A stretch of 64,000 nt of DNA from RGIG8748 sp045646525 (GTDB lineage Bacteria; Bacillota; Clostridia; UMGS1810): NCBI GenBank assembly GCA_045646525.1, contig JAZRKX010000020.1:1-64000 (forward strand), given 5' to 3'. Below the pieces are notes generated by a model. That model searched no databases. It was given only the letters and a program-made list of their open reading frames with translations, and had not been told where the DNA came from. The position numbers and the translations under genes are program-made. The first letter of the stretch is position 1, and every line of letters begins with the position of its first letter. Shown piece by piece: positions 51,801 through 60,856 of the stretch.

Positions 51801-52435
51801 AGAGAGCTGTAGTGTTTGGCGGCGGACGGATAACGGATTATACATCTCTATGTTTCACACATAAAGACGGAGACTATATTATTTGTGCTGACAGCGGTAT
51901 TATTCATTGCGAAAAGCTTGGTTTAAAGGCAGATTTATGGGTGGGGGATTTTGATTCCTGCGACTTTGATACCTGCAAAAACTTATCCTGTGCCAAGGAG
52001 GCCGTCATAGAGCGTCTTAATCCTGTAAAAGATATGAGCGATACGGAATATGCTCTGGATTATGCAGTTCAAAACGGCTACGATACTTTAATTTTGATAG
52101 GCGGTATAGGTAGTCGGCTGGACCATAGTCTTTCAAATTTGTACCTTACGGAAAAATATTTCAAAATGGGAATAAAGCTTACTGTAGTTGATGAAAGCAA
52201 TGTCATTAATTTCGTTAGGAATTCTTCTTTTTTGGCAGCAAAAAGCCGCTTTAAATATGTTTCCATACTTCCATTGGAAGATTGTGTGGTTTCCTGCAGC
52301 GGTTTTTGCTATAATTTATCGCATGAAAAACTTTTTAGAAACAGCACCAGAGCAATCAGCAATGAATTATCAGACGATGCGGGCACCATAACCATACATG
52401 ACGGAAGTGCTTTTATTATTGAATCCATAGATTAG
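51797..52435 (+). CDS. thiN: thiamine pyrophosphokinase
   Basis: 212 residues from the GTG at 51797, which shares bases with the rpe stop (GTGA) and has GAGAGGTG six bases upstream. DSGIIHCEKLG, GDFDSCDF, DMSDTEYALDYA and GGIGSRLDHSLSN are the family motifs. It transfers pyrophosphate from ATP to thiamine. Confidence 0.92.
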   Translation: MKRAVVFGGGRITDYTSLCFTHKDGDYIICADSGIIHCEKLGLKADLWVGDFDSCDFDTCKNLSCAKEAVIERLNPVKDMSDTEYALDYAVQNGYDTLILIGGIGSRLDHSLSNLYLTEKYFKMGIKLTVVDESNVINFVRNSSFLAAKSRFKYVSILPLEDCVVSCSGFCYNLSHEKLFRNSTRAISNELSDDAGTITIHDGSAFIIESID

Positions 52436-52447
52436 AGAGTGATTTTT

Positions 52448-53155
52448 TTGAAAGAAAATATTTATACCATACCGATAAATGATGCTTTTGCGGCAGATTG
52501 CGAATGTCCTCTTTGCGAATTTATGGTTAAGGAAGAAAAGGACAGAATAGAATATTCTCTCGGAGCAAGCATGATGGAGCCTGATGAACGAGTTGTTTCA
52601 AATGAGCTTGGGTATTGTCAAAGGCACACCCAGATGATGTACGATTTCGGAAATAAATTAAGCCATGCACTTGTTTTGGAGACTCGTTTAAAATTTATTA
52701 CAGATAAACTCAATAAGTATTCGCAAGCACTCAAAAAGCCCCAAAAAATACTGTTTTCAAATAAAAACAGCGAAAACAGTTTGTCATATGCCAATACATG
52801 CGTTGTTTGCGAAAGGCTCAGCAAAATTCAAAAGGATTTTGTGGCAAATCTTTTTTATTTGTATAAGAAAGACAGTGAATTCAGGGAAAAATTTTTAAAT
52901 TCAAAAGGTTTTTGCCTGCCTCATTTTGAGTATCTGGCAAATTCCGCTTATAAGCATTTGGGTGCAGATGCTGGATATGAGTTTTTGAAAAAACTCTGCA
53001 ATTTGCAGGAGAGGAATCTTTTGAGGGTTACAGAGGATGTAGAATGGTTCACCAAAAAGTTCGATTACAGATACAAGGATGAGGATTGGAAGAATTCCAA
53101 GGATGCTGTAATACGCGGGAGCCTTAAGATATCGGGGTATATAGAAGAAAAATAG
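52448..53155 (+). CDS. DUF6062 family cysteine-rich protein
   Basis: 235 residues from the TTG at 52448 (product MKENIYTIPINDAF), which matches the usual family opening; a GTG nine bases earlier is the alternative. Cysteine pairs and histidines recur: CECPLC, GYCQRH, CVVCERL and GFCLPHF, suggesting two metal- or cluster-binding sites arranged as a duplicated module. Function is not known. It ends the long housekeeping run right after thiN, a position I have seen as common for this family in clostridia. Confidence 0.82.
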   Translation: MKENIYTIPINDAFAADCECPLCEFMVKEEKDRIEYSLGASMMEPDERVVSNELGYCQRHTQMMYDFGNKLSHALVLETRLKFITDKLNKYSQALKKPQKILFSNKNSENSLSYANTCVVCERLSKIQKDFVANLFYLYKKDSEFREKFLNSKGFCLPHFEYLANSAYKHLGADAGYEFLKKLCNLQERNLLRVTEDVEWFTKKFDYRYKDEDWKNSKDAVIRGSLKISGYIEEK

Positions 53156-53207
53156 AATGTAAAAAAAAAAGACGCAGAGCAAACGCTCTGCGCTTTGTTT
53201 TACATTC
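53155..53207. terminator. bidirectional terminator between DUF6062 gene and nagB
   Basis: CGCAGAGC/GCTCTGCG with an AAAC loop is flanked by A-rich and T-rich arms, and further by GAATGTAAAA/TTTTACATTC. Read from either strand it ends in Ts, which suits two convergent genes. Confidence 0.9.
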
Positions 53208-53215
53208 ATTATGTA

Positions 53216-53938
53216 TTAGTTTCCGTAAGCTTCCTTGTCGCAGATGATTGTTACATCATTATGAAGCTTGAGCATTGTAGCAGGGCACTGTGTGGTAAGG
53301 CTGCTGTTTAAAAGTGCTGCGATTGCATCTTTTTTGTTAGCACCCGAAGCTAAAAGAATAATCTTCTTTGCTTTGAGGATGGTGCCGATACCCATTGTAA
53401 GCGCCGCTGTGGGAACTTCATCTATAGAAGCAAAAAATCTGGAATTTGCTTCTATTGTGTTCTGTGTAAGTCCGGTTTTGTGTGTAAGTGAATCTAATGC
53501 ATCATCAGGCTCGTTAAAACCGATGTGTCCGTTCTGACCGATACCGAGAATCTGGATATCAACACCTTCGGATGCAGCAATTCTCTTTTCGTAATCTTCA
53601 CATTCCTTCTCGGCATCTTCAGCCTCGCCGTTTGGAATGTCGGTGTTTGCTTTATCAATATCTATGTGATTAAATAAGTTGTCATTCATAAAGTAGTCAT
53701 AGCTCTGGTCATTCGACTTGGAAATGGGGTAGTATTCATCAAGATTGAATGTCTTGACATCCTTAAAGGAAATCTCGCCGTTTTCGTAGGATTTAATGAG
53801 TTCTTTGTAGAGTCCGACGGGGGTAGAGCCTGTAGCAAGACCTAAAATTGAGTTGTTCTTTTCTTTTAGCTGGGAGATAACTATATCTGCACCTGCCTTT
53901 GACATTTCTTCGTAGTTTTCGCATACAATAAATTTCAT
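53216..53938 (-). CDS. nagB: glucosamine-6-phosphate deaminase
   Basis: 240 residues. LGLATGSTPVGLYKEL, FNLDEYYPI and the active-site loop GIGQNGHIGFNEP are diagnostic. It converts glucosamine 6-phosphate to fructose 6-phosphate and ammonia. nagA is not adjacent. Upstream (on this strand) is a nucleotidyltransferase gene 27 bases away. Ribosome site: CGGAGGAATTAAAA. Confidence 0.95.
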   Translation of the reverse strand: MKFIVCENYEEMSKAGADIVISQLKEKNNSILGLATGSTPVGLYKELIKSYENGEISFKDVKTFNLDEYYPISKSNDQSYDYFMNDNLFNHIDIDKANTDIPNGEAEDAEKECEDYEKRIAASEGVDIQILGIGQNGHIGFNEPDDALDSLTHKTGLTQNTIEANSRFFASIDEVPTAALTMGIGTILKAKKIILLASGANKKDAIAALLNSSLTTQCPATMLKLHNDVTIICDKEAYGN

Positions 53939-53965
53939 TTTTAATTCCTCCGATTTTAAAATGTT

Positions 53966-54802
53966 TTATTTGTAAATTCCGTTTGCTTCCATTTCTTTTA
54001 TAGCATTTTGGATAAGAGGTAAATCCTCTTTGTATGTAATGCCATACCACTTTTCGTCTGTATCAACTATTTTAAAGCGATAGCCAAGCTCGTTTATCAT
54101 TGTATCTACAACATAGGGAATGTAGAACTCTTTTTTGGGCTCAGTTATGTTTTTATTTAAGAAATCAACAAAAAGCTTTTCTGTAATATCAAAGATTTCG
54201 GGTTTGAATCCCCAGAAGTTCATGGATACTATTGTATCAGACGGCATATCTGTATTGTAGGGAATATCGGTGTGCTCAGTAACAGATTTCAAAAATCCGT
54301 TTTCCTTTTCGCATACGCCGCGAGATACTGTTCCGTTTTCCGAAAGAGTGTTGCAAAGCTTGTATCCTGCCATACACATTTCAGATTCGTTTACAAGGCA
54401 ATCGCGTACATCTTTATATACACTCTGACCGTAAAAATCATCTGCATTTATTACAACGAAAGGATAATCAACAGCATCCTTTGCCATAAGTACGGCATGA
54501 CCTGTACCCCAGGGCTTTAATCTTCCGTCGGGAACAGAAAATCCGCTTGGCAGAGTAGAAAGCTCCTGATATACATATGATACATCTGCAATTTTTTCAA
54601 TTCTTTTTCCGCAAGCTTCGCGAAAATCCTTTTCGATATCCTTACGGATTACAAATACAAATTTGTTAAATCCTGCCTTTAAGGCATCTTTTACCGAGTA
54701 ATCGATAATCATTTCTCCGTTGGGTCCGACAGATGCCGCCTGCTTAAGACCGCCAAAGCGTGAACCCATACCTGCTGCCATTATAACTAATCCTGTGTTC
54801 AT
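53966..54802 (-). CDS. nucleotidyltransferase (NDP-sugar pyrophosphorylase-like)
   Basis: 278 residues. The N-terminus has the glycosyl-nucleotide signature AAGMGSRFGGLKQ with a modified spacing. PFVVINADDFYG holds the metal-binding aspartates, and VSMNFWGFKP follows. Some relatives activate a sugar phosphate with NTP; the exact sugar cannot be told. It overlaps mtnN by 4 bases and precedes nagB, so a link to amino-sugar metabolism is possible but unproven. Confidence 0.85.
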   Translation of the reverse strand: MNTGLVIMAAGMGSRFGGLKQAASVGPNGEMIIDYSVKDALKAGFNKFVFVIRKDIEKDFREACGKRIEKIADVSYVYQELSTLPSGFSVPDGRLKPWGTGHAVLMAKDAVDYPFVVINADDFYGQSVYKDVRDCLVNESEMCMAGYKLCNTLSENGTVSRGVCEKENGFLKSVTEHTDIPYNTDMPSDTIVSMNFWGFKPEIFDITEKLFVDFLNKNITEPKKEFYIPYVVDTMINELGYRFKIVDTDEKWYGITYKEDLPLIQNAIKEMEANGIYK

Positions 54803-55509
54803 TGCGTATCCTCCGCTTGTATGTATGTTTTAATGAAATCTATAACTATTTTAATGGTTTTCTCTGCTGCCATTGTTTTAAAGGATTCGTAGTCCATAAG
54901 TGCATCGCCGCTTGCATTGTCGGAAATGGCACGGATGACACCGAATTTAACGCCGTTTGAGTAGCATACATGTCCTACGGAGCCTCCCTCCATCTCGGCA
55001 GCGATTGCATCAAATTCATCTATAATCTGATTTTTTTGATAGGGAGTACTTATAAACTGGTCTCCGCTTGCTATGGTACCGCATACTACATTTGTACCCT
55101 CAAGCTGCATCGCGCTTTCCTTAAGGGTGTTGTGCACATTTTCCTCAACGGGAATTTTAGTCAAATTAAGGTTTGTGATATATCCCTTTGGGTCTCCAAA
55201 AATGGTTGTATCTATATCGTGCTGAACTACATTTGTTGCAACGGCGATATCTCCTATGGAGAGGTTTTTGTCAAGACCGCCTGCAACACCTGTATTTATT
55301 ATAACAGACGGGTTGTATTTGTCTATCATAAGCTGTGTGCATATGGCGGCACTTACTTTGCCTATTCCGCACATTACCACAACAACCTCTTTATTATGTA
55401 TAAACCCTTTTGTGAATTCAAAAAAGGCATGCTTTTCAATCTTAATATCACTCATGTGATTTTTAAATCCTGCAACTTCTATATCCATTGCACCTATTAT
55501 ACCAATCAC
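54799..55509 (-). CDS. mtnN: 5'-methylthioadenosine/S-adenosylhomocysteine nucleosidase
   Basis: 236 residues. IGIIGAMDIEV at the start, NTGVAGGLD, and the closing EMEGGSVGHVC and ISDNASGDA (catalytic Asp) are the family motifs. It recycles by-products of SAM use and so complements metK and the radical-SAM enzymes. It is the first gene of a three-gene minus-strand run, with GGAGGCGGAAAAGT as ribosome site. Confidence 0.94.
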   Translation of the reverse strand: MIGIIGAMDIEVAGFKNHMSDIKIEKHAFFEFTKGFIHNKEVVVVMCGIGKVSAAICTQLMIDKYNPSVIINTGVAGGLDKNLSIGDIAVATNVVQHDIDTTIFGDPKGYITNLNLTKIPVEENVHNTLKESAMQLEGTNVVCGTIASGDQFISTPYQKNQIIDEFDAIAAEMEGGSVGHVCYSNGVKFGVIRAISDNASGDALMDYESFKTMAAEKTIKIVIDFIKTYIQAEDTQ

Positions 55510-55538
55510 TTTTCCGCCTCCTGTTTCAAACTAATATA

Positions 55539-55566
55539 ATTATATCACTTTTCTAATAAAATTCAA
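55539..55566 (-). promoter_or_regulatory. promoter of the mtnN run
   Basis: On the minus strand TTGAAT (566-561) and TATAAT (544-539) with a 16-base spacer. It is back-to-back with the secA promoter. Confidence 0.7.
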
Positions 55567-55596
55567 TAGAAAATATTAAAATTCTGTAAATAGTAC

Positions 55597-55625
55597 TTGT
55601 TATAAAGGAAAAAAATTGTTATAAT
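55597..55625 (+). promoter_or_regulatory. promoter of secA
   Basis: TTGTTA (55597-55602) and TATAAT (55620-55625) with a 17-base spacer, 43 bases before the secA ATG. Confidence 0.75.
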
Positions 55626-55668
55626 ATATAAGTGTTGTTATTTTGGCTTTTTGAAAGGACCATTAATT

Positions 55669-58398
55669 ATGAAAAAATTATTGGAGAAACTTATAGGAAC
55701 TTACAGCGAACGGGCACTTAAGAAAATTCAGCCCATCGTTGAAGAAATAAATAATCTGGAAGATGAGATTTCCAAATTGTCCGATTTGGAGCTTGCCGCA
55801 AAGACAGAAGAATTCAAAGAAAGATTAAAAAACGGAAAAACACTCGATGATATTCTTCCTGAGGCATTTGCCGTTGTAAGAGAAGCTGGCAAAAGGGTGC
55901 TCGGAATGAGGCATTTTGATGTACAGCTTATAGGCGGTATAGTTCTTCATCAAGGCAGAATTGCCGAAATGAAGACAGGTGAGGGTAAAACCCTTGTTGC
56001 CACTCTGCCTTGCTATCTTAATGCGCTTACAGGCAAGGGGGTTCATGTCGTTACCGTAAACGATTACCTTGCAAAGCGAGACAGCGAGCAGATGGGTAAA
56101 ATATATAAATTCTTAGGTCTTACCGTGGGACTTATAACTCACGAAAAGACACCCTCCCAGCGACAAGAGGCCTATAGTGCTGATATAACATACGGCACAA
56201 ACAACGAATTTGGTTTTGATTATTTAAGAGATAATATGGTAACATCTACCGCCGATGTTGTGCAGTGCAAGGGGCATAATTTTGCCGTAGTGGATGAGGT
56301 TGACTCTATACTCATAGACGAAGCAAGAACTCCTCTCATAATATCTGGTATGGGCGAAAAATCAACTGAGCTTTATGCCATTGCCGACAGATTTGCAAGA
56401 AGTCTTAAGGCAAAGAAAGTTGTAGAAAGCGATGACAAAGTAATAGACGAAGCTTCCGATGCCGATTATATCATAGACGAAAAAGCAAGAACTGCCACCC
56501 TCACGGAAAAGGGTGTCGCAAAGGCGGAGGCTGCATTTAATCTCGAAAACTTATCCGACCCCGAAAATCTCACAATATCGCACCACATAAATCAAGCTAT
56601 AAAAGCTCACGGTATTATGCACAGAGATACCGACTATGTGCTTGAAAAGGGCGAAGTTATAATTGTAGACGAAAATACAGGAAGACTCATGCACGGCAGA
56701 CGCTACAGCGACGGTCTTCATCAGGCTATCGAAGCCAAAGAAGGTGTTAAAATTGCGCGGGAAAGCAAGACACTCGCTACCATCACTTTCCAGAATTTCT
56801 TCAGACTCTATAGTAAGCTCTCGGGTATGACGGGTACTGCAGAAACGGAAGAACTTGAATTCCAACATATATATAAATTGGATGTAGTGGTTATCCCCAC
56901 AAACGAGCCAATGATAAGAAAAGACCATCCCGATTGCGTATACAGAACAGAGAGGGGCAAATTCCTTTCTGTTATAAAGCAAATCAAAGAATGTTACCAA
57001 AAGGGACAGCCCGTACTTGTGGGTACCATAACAATAGAAAAATCCGAACTTCTCAGTAGATTGCTTAAAAAAGAGGGAATTCCCCATGAAGTTTTAAACG
57101 CCAAGCAGCATGCCAAGGAAGCTGAGATAGTAGCTCAAGCGGGCAGAAAAGGCGCTGTAACCATAGCTACCAATATGGCAGGCCGAGGCACAGATATCAT
57201 GCTTGGCGGTAATGCTGAATTCATGGCAAAGAAAGAAATGAAAAAACGCGGATATGAGGATGAAATAATCGCAGAGTCGAATTCATTCTCGGAAACCGAT
57301 GACCCGCAGATACTCGAAGCAAGAAGTGTATTTTCTGAATTGTACGAAAAGTACAAGGCGGAAATCGCACAGGAGCGCAGCGAAGTTATAGAAGCAGGAG
57401 GTTTATTTATACTCGGTACAGAAAGACACGAATCCAGAAGAATAGACAATCAGCTTCGAGGCAGAAGCGGCCGTCAGGGTGATGTTGGTGAATCCAGATT
57501 CTACATCTCCATGGAAGATGAGCTTATGCGTCTTTTCGGCTCCGACAGACTTGCAGGTTTGGTTGCCGCAATGGGACTCTCTGAAGATGAGCCTATAGAG
57601 CAAAAAATGCTTTCGAATGCAATAGAAAATGCACAAAAGCGTGTAGAGGGCCGTAACTTCCAGATACGAAGCCATGTTCTCCAGTATGACGATGTTATGA
57701 ATGTACAGAGAGAAACAATATACAAGCAGCGTCAAAAGGTGCTAAACGGCGAAGATGTAACAGATTCAATTCTTAAGATGATAGATGAATTTGTGGATAC
57801 CACCGTAGAATCCTACACAGGCTCAGAGGATATTCCTGATTATTGGAATCTTTCGGGACTTATTGAATATGTTGAACAGATTTTTGTTCCTGCAGGCTCT
57901 ATAAGCTTTACCAAGGATGATTTGCAGACTCTCACAAAACAGGATTTGAAGGATATGCTTTTGGAAATAGCGCATAATCGCTATGAGGAGAAGAAAGCAG
58001 AACTTGGCGAGGAAGTGCTTGGGAATATTCAGAGAATTATTCTTTTAAGAGTAGTTGACCGCAAGTGGATGGACCACATAGACAATATGGATCAGTTAAA
58101 GCAGGGAATAGGACTCAGAGCTTATGCAAACACCGACCCTGTTATAGCCTACAAAAACGAAGGCTATATGATGTATGAAGAAATGCTTGGCTCGATAGGC
58201 GAAGAAGTTATTAAGCTTATCTTCAATGTAAGGGTTGAAACCAGCTTCCAACCGCAAGAAAAGCCCATGGAAATATCTGTAAACAAGGGCGATGATACCC
58301 CCGCGGACACTACAGTGCGCAAAGGTCAGAAAGTAGGACGAAACGACCCTTGCCCCTGCGGAAGCGGACTTAAATACAAAAAATGCTGCGGTAAATAA
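55669..58398 (+). CDS. secA: preprotein translocase ATPase SecA
   Basis: 909 residues from ATG 55669 with AAAGGA nine bases upstream; a TTG 18 bases earlier lacks a ribosome site. Walker A is MKTGEGKT (101-108), the DEAD-box is VDEVDSILID, and the second motor domain shows TNMAGRGTDI and GRSGRQGD. The C-terminal zinc and SecB-binding motif CPCGSGLKYKKCC is present. It drives protein export through SecYEG. It is followed directly by prfB, the standard order. Confidence 0.96.
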   Translation: MKKLLEKLIGTYSERALKKIQPIVEEINNLEDEISKLSDLELAAKTEEFKERLKNGKTLDDILPEAFAVVREAGKRVLGMRHFDVQLIGGIVLHQGRIAEMKTGEGKTLVATLPCYLNALTGKGVHVVTVNDYLAKRDSEQMGKIYKFLGLTVGLITHEKTPSQRQEAYSADITYGTNNEFGFDYLRDNMVTSTADVVQCKGHNFAVVDEVDSILIDEARTPLIISGMGEKSTELYAIADRFARSLKAKKVVESDDKVIDEASDADYIIDEKARTATLTEKGVAKAEAAFNLENLSDPENLTISHHINQAIKAHGIMHRDTDYVLEKGEVIIVDENTGRLMHGRRYSDGLHQAIEAKEGVKIARESKTLATITFQNFFRLYSKLSGMTGTAETEELEFQHIYKLDVVVIPTNEPMIRKDHPDCVYRTERGKFLSVIKQIKECYQKGQPVLVGTITIEKSELLSRLLKKEGIPHEVLNAKQHAKEAEIVAQAGRKGAVTIATNMAGRGTDIMLGGNAEFMAKKEMKKRGYEDEIIAESNSFSETDDPQILEARSVFSELYEKYKAEIAQERSEVIEAGGLFILGTERHESRRIDNQLRGRSGRQGDVGESRFYISMEDELMRLFGSDRLAGLVAAMGLSEDEPIEQKMLSNAIENAQKRVEGRNFQIRSHVLQYDDVMNVQRETIYKQRQKVLNGEDVTDSILKMIDEFVDTTVESYTGSEDIPDYWNLSGLIEYVEQIFVPAGSISFTKDDLQTLTKQDLKDMLLEIAHNRYEEKKAELGEEVLGNIQRIILLRVVDRKWMDHIDNMDQLKQGIGLRAYANTDPVIAYKNEGYMMYEEMLGSIGEEVIKLIFNVRVETSFQPQEKPMEISVNKGDDTPADTTVRKGQKVGRNDPCPCGSGLKYKKCCGK

Positions 58399-58433
58399 TA
58401 AACGCAACAATAAATTTAAAGAGGTGATACTTT

Positions 58434-59556
58434 TTGCTGCAATACGATGAATTAAAATTAGAGCTCAGCTCAATGGAAGAAGGCATAAAAGAACTGAGGG
58501 ATTCACTTTGACATCGCAGGAGCCTTGTCAAAGATAGAAGAACTTGAAAAAATCAGCGCTTCCGAAGGTTTTTGGGACGATATGGAAAACAGCCAGAAAG
58601 TTCTGCAGAAGATGAAAGGTCTTAAAGCAAAGGTGGAGAAATATGATGCTCTTGCCGAAAGCTATGATGATACCATGGTGCTTATAGACATGGCAAACTC
58701 CGAAGACGATGATTCATATGTCGAGGAAATTACATCCACCGTTAAATCCATACGCTCGAGCATGGAGCAGATGACTCTGGAAACCTTGCTTTCGGGCGAA
58801 TATGACAAAAACAATGCCATTATAACCCTGCATGCAGGCGCGGGCGGAACAGAAGCTCAGGATTGGGTAGAAATGCTTCTGAGAATGTATACCCGTTGGG
58901 CAGAAAGACGCCACTTTTCTGTAGAAACTCTGGATTTACTTCCCGGTGATGAAGCAGGAGTTAAAAGTGCGTCCATACTTGTTTCGGGCGAAAATGCATA
59001 TGGCTATCTTAAAAGCGAAAAAGGTGTACATCGCCTTGTTCGTATTTCGCCCTTTGATGCTGCGGGAAGAAGACATACATCATTTGGCAGCGTGGAAGTA
59101 ATGCCCGAATTCAATGATGATGTACAGATAGATATCCGTTCCGAAGATTTGCGTGTAGATACCTACAGAGCAAGCGGTGCAGGCGGTCAGCATGTAAATA
59201 AAACTGACTCTGCTATCCGTATAACACATATTCCTACAGGTGTAGTTGTTTCATGTCAGACCGAAAGGTCTCAGCACAAAAACCGCGATACTGCCATGAA
59301 AATGCTCAAATCCAAGCTTATGGAAATAAAAGAGCGTGAAAACAAAGAAAAGATTGAAGACATCAAGGGTGTAGAAAAGGAAATAGGCTGGGGCAGTCAG
59401 ATACGCAGTTATGTGTTTCATCCGTATAACCTTGTCAAAGATCACAGAACCAATTTTGAAATGGGTAATATAGGTGCTGTAATGGATGGTGACCTTGACG
59501 GCTATATAAATGAATACTTAAAACAAGCAAATCTCGGTACACTTAATCTTAAATAA
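58434..59556 (+). CDS. prfB: peptide chain release factor 2, expressed by programmed +1 frameshift
   Basis: Codons 1-25 run from the TTG at 58434 (ribosome site GAGGTGAT six bases upstream) to CTT at 506-508. The next in-frame codon is TGA, followed by C. Shifting forward by one base reads GAC at 58510 and continues for 348 codons, giving 373 residues. In that numbering SPF falls at 205-207 and GGQ at 250-252, close to the positions known in E. coli RF2, which supports the join. The slippery site has AGG three codons upstream (CTG AGG GAT TCA CTT TGA C), the internal Shine-Dalgarno used in this autoregulation. RF2 releases peptides at UGA and UAA. Confidence 0.96.
58497..58512 (+). other. RF2 programmed frameshift site
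   Basis: AGG GAT TCA CTT TGA C. AGG acts as an internal Shine-Dalgarno, CTT is the slip codon, and TGA followed by C is a poor termination context. When RF2 is scarce, ribosomes slip to read GAC. The geometry is the same as in most bacteria. Confidence 0.95.
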
Positions 59557-59598
59557 CACAAGAGCCATATCGCATGCGATATGGCTCTTGTGTTATTT
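59551..59598. terminator. perfect bidirectional terminator between prfB and the M20 gene
   Basis: A 48-base perfect palindrome centred on GCATGC, with GC-rich core AGAGCCATATCGC and flanks AAATAACACA/TGTGTTATTT. It includes the ends of both convergent genes' transcripts: the prfB stop is at 59554-59556, and the M20 stop (59593-59595) is inside. Confidence 0.9.
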
Positions 59599-60741
59599 TA
59601 AATAATTTACAGCAAATTCAAAAAATATCTTTGCGCTTACCTCTATAGCATCTTCATTTGCTACAAAATGTGCACTGTGAAGCGGGTAATCCACATTGCT
59701 TTTTCCGCCGTACCACATAAACGAAGATGGAACAAATTTCCCAAAATACGAAAAATCTTCGCCCGTCATAAGCGGCTTATCCATTATAACTATATTTTCC
59801 TTTCCGATTACCTTTTCGGCAATATCTACTAAGTCCTTTGTAAGACTATCGTCATTTACAACAGGCGGATAAAGGAAATGATATTCATATTCAAGTTTAA
59901 CGCCGTAGCTCTCTGCTATTTCCTCGGCTGTCTTTTTTAAGAGGCTGCAGGCCTTTTTTCTTGCATCTTCCGTAAAGCTTCTGTAAGTGCCGAGTATAAC
60001 CGCTTCTTCAGGTATTATATTCACACTTCCGTCTGCGGAAACGGTACAGACAGAAAGCACATTGCCGTCATATGAGAGCTTTTTTTGCAGTTCTTTGCAT
60101 TTTAATACCATCTCTGCAGCAGGCAAAATAGGACTTATGCCGTTTTGCGGCTCGGCACCGTGCGTGCTTTTACCGATGAATTTTATCATAAAATCATCAG
60201 GCGAAGCCATGAGTGCGCCTGATTTTATCTTAATTTTGCCAACTTCCAATTCGGGTGCAATGTGTCCGCCGATAGCACAGGTAACCTTGGGATTATTCAA
60301 AACACCTTCTTCTATCATTGGCAGGGCACCGCCGACACCCTCTTCTGCAGGCTGAAATACAAATTTTACACAGCCGTTTAATTCATTTTCACACTCTTTC
60401 AAAAGCAGAGCTGCAGCCAAAACGGATGCTACATGTATATCGTGACCGCATGCATGCATAATGCCGTCATTTTGTGAGGCAAAGGGTAAATCTGTCTTCT
60501 CGGATATCGGCAGAGCATCCATATCTGCTCTTATGAGGAGAACCTTATCTGTCTTTGTGCCAACAGTTGCCGCAATTCCTGTTTTTGCTATTCCTCTTTT
60601 GTACTCTATACCGTGTTCATCCAGAATTTTGCATATTTTGTCTGCAGTTTGGTATTCTTCGAATGAAAGTTCGGGGAATTTATGTATTTCTCTGCGAACA
60701 TCTAATATTTCGTTTTTGATTTTACTGTATTCAAAATACAT
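59593..60741 (-). CDS. M20-family amidohydrolase
   Basis: 382 residues. ADMDALPI and ACGHDIHV (metal ligands), FQPAEEGVGG (Glu pair) and the C-terminal MTGEDFSYF with LHSAHF define the M20D/IAA-amidohydrolase-like group. It hydrolyses an N-acyl amino acid or similar amide; the substrate is unknown. Ribosome site on this strand: AAGGAGATTAAAT. It is a single-gene unit. Confidence 0.9.
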   Translation of the reverse strand: MYFEYSKIKNEILDVRREIHKFPELSFEEYQTADKICKILDEHGIEYKRGIAKTGIAATVGTKTDKVLLIRADMDALPISEKTDLPFASQNDGIMHACGHDIHVASVLAAALLLKECENELNGCVKFVFQPAEEGVGGALPMIEEGVLNNPKVTCAIGGHIAPELEVGKIKIKSGALMASPDDFMIKFIGKSTHGAEPQNGISPILPAAEMVLKCKELQKKLSYDGNVLSVCTVSADGSVNIIPEEAVILGTYRSFTEDARKKACSLLKKTAEEIAESYGVKLEYEYHFLYPPVVNDDSLTKDLVDIAEKVIGKENIVIMDKPLMTGEDFSYFGKFVPSSFMWYGGKSNVDYPLHSAHFVANEDAIEVSAKIFFEFAVNYLK

Positions 60742-60770
60742 ATTTAATCTCCTTAAAAGTCTTTTAAAGT

Positions 60771-60799
60771 ATTATACAATAAAAAATAATATTTGTACA
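60771..60799 (-). promoter_or_regulatory. promoter of the M20 gene
   Basis: On the minus strand TGTACA (799-794) and a perfect TATAAT (776-771) with a 17-base spacer. The -35 is weak. Confidence 0.5.
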
Positions 60800-60826
60800 C
60801 ATATTTTTTTTAAAGGCGCATACATA
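60799..60826 (+). promoter_or_regulatory. sigma-E-like sporulation promoter for sipL
   Basis: ACATATT (60799-60805) and CATACATA (60819-60826) are 13 bases apart. This fits the mother-cell sigma-E pattern (ATATT with CATACA-T) and not the sigma-A consensus. The ATG of sipL is 30 bases downstream. Confidence 0.65.
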
Positions 60827-60856
60827 TTTACAAAAAGCTTTTATGGAGGAAAAAAC

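Noticed and set aside
58434..59556. Frameshifted, possibly pseudogenised prfB
   Set aside because: The shift is the conserved programmed CTT TGA C site and the product is full length with SPF and GGQ intact.
60461..60856. Upstream extension of the sipL frame
   Set aside because: It is antisense to the M20 gene and lies before the sporulation promoter and the clear ribosome site at 60845.
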